Assembly (NCBI GenBank): GCA_965232975.1
Contig: CBDDRG010000050.1
Location: 1 to 8,232 of the forward strand
Reading direction: 5' to 3'
Length of the DNA: 8,232 nucleotides
Source: CBDDRG01 sp965232975
GTDB lineage: Bacteria; Pseudomonadota; Gammaproteobacteria; Pseudomonadales; Porticoccaceae
This document shows, one piece after another, positions 6,937 through 8,232 of the stretch. The translations under genes and the position numbers were made by a program. The notes under the pieces were generated by a model. That model was given only the letters and a program-made list of their open reading frames with translations. It made no database searches and was not told the DNA's origin. Position 1 is the first letter of the stretch. Every line of letters begins with the position of its first letter.

Positions 6937-7040
6937 TGTCATTGCTAGGCACGCAGCAACGAAGCAATCCATTCGGTGCTCGATGGGGCCGCGGGGGCTG
7001 GCATCTGGCGCTGGTGTTTCGGTTGCCTCGCGATGACGGA
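6937..7040. repeat. Dispersed palindromic repeat, unit 2
   Basis: The left part at 6937-6970 starts with TGTCATTGC and contains AACGAAGCAATCC. The right end at 7021-7040 reads GGTTGCCTCGCGATGACGGA; its reverse complement matches the first 15 bases of the left part at 12 positions. This is the same element type as unit 1, placed four bases after it, so the two are in tandem. Together with unit 1 it fills the gap between the second HEPN stump and the sulfotransferase fragment. I see no gene in 6845-7044. Confidence 0.7.
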
Positions 7041-7044
7041 GATA

Positions 7045-7179
7045 AGAACCCGGGTCATCCACCTTCAGTGCGTCGCACAGTTCAGCAGGCGTGTCCGCAC
7101 GGATCAGCGGTGTGGCAAACAGCCGCTGATCCGTGCGCTGTAGATAGCGGGCTTCCTGAATAGTGGTTGCTATGAGCAT
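7045..7179 (-). pseudogene. N-terminal stump of a second HEPN toxin-like gene
   Basis: The ATG at 7179 starts MLIATTIQEARYLQRTDQRL, which aligns with the intact HEPN gene (7682-8161): both have EARYL-RT--RL at the same distance from the start. About 43 codons remain. The sequence then enters the palindromic repeat, and the part that would carry the RX4HXY active site is missing, so it cannot be a working toxin. The frame stays open through the repeat to 6841, giving a meaningless 112-residue fusion. It follows the second MNT gene by 35 bases, the usual antitoxin-toxin order. A perfect 15-bp inverted repeat lies inside it. Confidence 0.6.
7096..7137. repeat. Perfect 15-bp inverted repeat with 12-base spacer
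   Basis: CGCACGGATCAGCGG (7096-7110) and its exact reverse complement CCGCTGATCCGTGCG (7123-7137) flank the spacer TGTGGCAAACAG. The whole structure lies within the HEPN stump, encoding RTDQRLFATPLIRA on the minus strand. It could form a strong hairpin in DNA or RNA. No T-tract follows, so a terminator role is not supported. Confidence 0.9.
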
Positions 7180-7214
7180 CGGAATTCGCTAGGCGGTGTC
7201 CGCAGGGAGTTGGC

Positions 7215-7499
7215 TCACAGAGCGACCCCGCGGTGGCGGGTGATTGCGTCGATGAGCAGGGGAGCAGTCCCGGGCGCGACCAGTACGACGTCGGCGTGGC
7301 GGCCGTCCAACCGTCGCTCAATTTTTACGGCTAACCGGGCCGCCGCGAGTGCGGGTTGATCGACTGGATGCGGCGTTTCCACCAGCAGGTCGACATCGCC
7401 GCCGCGGATCCCGTCGTCGGTGCGCGACCCGAACAGGCGCACGCTGGCCTGCGCTCCGAAGATGCGGGCGGTTACCTCGACGATGGCGCGGCGTTGTTG
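7215..7499 (-). pseudogene. Second MNT nucleotidyltransferase (antitoxin-type), 5' end lost
   Basis: The frame encodes QQRRAIVEVTARIFG, then VRLFGSRTDDGIRGGDVDLL, an intact minimal-nucleotidyltransferase site (GS followed by DxD), and ends with ADVVLVAPGTAPLLIDAITR...GVAL. Homology begins at about 7499, but no ATG, GTG or TTG precedes it in frame before a TGA at 7518-7520. The first usable codon is the GTG at 7442, directly before LFGSR, which would remove the N-terminal helix. The native start was apparently lost where the gene meets the aminotransferase stump. MNT proteins of MNT-HEPN modules act as antitoxins by AMPylating the HEPN partner. Whether a shortened product from 7442 (75 aa) is made is unknown. 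Confidence 0.65.
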
Positions 7500-7685
7500 G
7501 TGTCGGCGAGGACGATTTCATCGCCGGGGCCGATGCCCAGCGCGGCCATGCCCATGTGCAGCGCGTCGGTGCAACCGGAGGTGGCAATCGCGTATTGCAC
7601 GCCGAGGTGCGCTTTGAAGCGCTTCTTCAAAACGCACGATGTAGCCGTAGCACTTGTCGCCCCGGCCATTGGCTGGCGGCATCAT
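7500..7685 (-). pseudogene. N-terminal stump of a DegT/DnrJ/EryC1 aminotransferase, frameshifted
   Basis: The frame reads KKRFKAHLGVQYAIATSG then CTDALHMGMAALGIGPGDEIVLADTN, the typical PLP-binding start of DegT-family sugar aminotransferases, which make amino sugars for surface glycans. Upstream, in another frame, an ATG at 7685 (overlapping the HEPN stop as ATGA) gives DKCYGYIVRFE; joining VRFE to KRFKAHLGV needs removal of one base near 7630-7636, so a single-base frameshift is likely. The sequence breaks off after ADTN, before the catalytic lysine and most of the domain. It ends exactly where the second MNT homology begins. No functional product is expected. Confidence 0.7.
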
Positions 7686-8161
7686 GTCGCCCCAGCTTTT
7701 TGTGCATAAGCTGCCATGCGAAACTGTGTCTCGGTCAGCACATCAACGCCTTGCAAGGCTTGTTGCAGGGCGTCCAGAAGGTCATCTGCCGATTCCATGT
7801 ATTCATGCACCAGCCGGTTTCTGAGTTCACGAAGTTCGACCCAGACTTGGGTCGATTCGATCCAGCCCAGTTTTTCTGCACGCAACAGGTTGTCGAGTTG
7901 CGCGCCGGTTTTCTCAAGGCCAAGGCGCAAGATTGCGGGCAGGAGTTTGTCGCCCAGGGTGTCTTGCAGGCGTCCATACCGCGAGACGAATGCGTCCAGC
8001 ATTTCACTGTGCGCATCGTTGTTTTCAAGCGATTCGACCCAGGATCGGTCAATGTTCATGACCCGCAGCCGATCTGCCGTCCGCCCAAGATAACGCGCCT
8101 CTTTTGCCGTGACCCGGATGAGTTGCCCCGCAATGTACCGGCGGTCTTGCGCCGACGTCAT
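7682..8161 (-). CDS. HEPN toxin, HepT-like (159 aa)
   Basis: This is the toxin half of an MNT-HEPN module, expected to be a ribonuclease kept inactive by AMPylation by its MNT partner. It is all-helical by appearance. AFVSRYGRLQDTLGDKLLP at residues 57-75 is typical of the family, and the active-site motif RX4HXY is intact as R114-NRLV-H119-E-Y121; the tyrosine is the residue modified in characterised systems. The ATG at 8161 overlaps the stop of the upstream MNT gene (ATGA), which fits translational coupling and the normal antitoxin-first order. No frameshift is visible. The neighbouring second MNT and HEPN remnants suggest duplication or repeated acquisition of the module. Confidence 0.82.
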   Translation of the reverse strand: MTSAQDRRYIAGQLIRVTAKEARYLGRTADRLRVMNIDRSWVESLENNDAHSEMLDAFVSRYGRLQDTLGDKLLPAILRLGLEKTGAQLDNLLRAEKLGWIESTQVWVELRELRNRLVHEYMESADDLLDALQQALQGVDVLTETQFRMAAYAQKAGAT

Positions 8162-8232
8162 AAAATAACCCCGTTTTTCAATGCCTGCTCATGGATGGGC
8201 AGCAGTGGTTTGAGTGGATCCTTGATCAACAC
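8158..8232 (-). CDS. MNT antitoxin nucleotidyltransferase, C-terminal end (partial)
   Basis: Twenty-four codons run from the right window edge to a TGA at 8158-8160 and end LKPLLPIHEQALKNGVIL. This is a typical end for the minimal nucleotidyltransferase partner of HEPN genes ('..PIHEQAL..GV.L'). Its stop overlaps the ATG of the HEPN gene. The catalytic GSx10DxD part lies outside the window, so activity cannot be judged. Order and overlap with the toxin make the antitoxin call likely. Confidence 0.65.
   Translation of the reverse strand: MLIKDPLKPLLPIHEQALKNGVIL

Noticed and set aside
6461..7036. Plus-strand 191-codon open frame across the repeats
   Set aside because: It crosses the palindromic repeats and lies antisense to the sulfotransferase fragment; no coherent protein pattern.
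6845..7044. Possible CRISPR array or insertion sequence
   Set aside because: The repeated units are palindromic, unequal and only two in number, with no regular spacers; no transposase or terminal repeats with target duplications were seen.
6841..7179. A 112-residue protein reading from the second HEPN start through the repeats
   Set aside because: Only the first ~43 residues look HEPN-like. The rest is translated repeat DNA, so I treat it as a broken gene.

Overview
The window looks like an accessory surface-polysaccharide locus of a fairly GC-rich Gram-negative bacterium. A gamma- or betaproteobacterium is my guess, based on codon use, the Wzx/Wzy-type genes, the MNT-HEPN modules and dispersed repeats of the type 'TCATTGCGAG...GGCAATCC'. 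The sequence itself does not fix the taxonomy. Almost every gene lies on the minus strand, so the locus is transcribed from right to left. Only the tail of an unidentified gene at the extreme left is on the plus strand, convergent with the rest.

In transcription order (right to left), the first block (8232 to about 7045) is a toxin-antitoxin region. It holds the C-terminal end of an MNT nucleotidyltransferase antitoxin, a complete HEPN (HepT-like) toxin with an intact RX4HXY motif, a frameshifted N-terminal stump of a DegT-type sugar aminotransferase, a second MNT gene whose native start is missing, and the first ~43 codons of a second HEPN gene. That stump stops at two imperfect palindromic repeats (6847-7040). 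On the other side of the repeats lies the C-terminal ~105 codons of a PAPS-type sulfotransferase.

The second block (6527 to 3148) is an intact biosynthetic set: a sulfotransferase-like protein (ST2), a Wzx-type flippase and a Wzy/WaaL-type polymerase or ligase. ST2 and the flippase overlap; the flippase and polymerase are one base apart. They should form one transcription unit.

The third block (3110 to 117) continues with an N-terminal stump of an NAD-dependent epimerase, a complete secreted protein that resembles the GHL15 group of hypothetical glycoside hydrolases, an N-terminal stump of a second PAPS sulfotransferase (GTGA overlap with the hydrolase), and a second sulfotransferase-like gene (ST1) that is clearly paralogous to ST2.

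Taken together, the intact genes suggest export and polymerisation of an exopolysaccharide, possible sulfation by an uncharacterised sulfotransferase-like family, and processing by a secreted hydrolase. The striking structural feature is that several gene junctions carry truncated, often frameshifted gene stumps, and both ST1 and ST2 sit directly downstream of a sulfotransferase remnant (N-terminal in one case, C-terminal in the other). GC content is visibly mosaic. No rRNA, tRNA, CRISPR array or transposase was seen.
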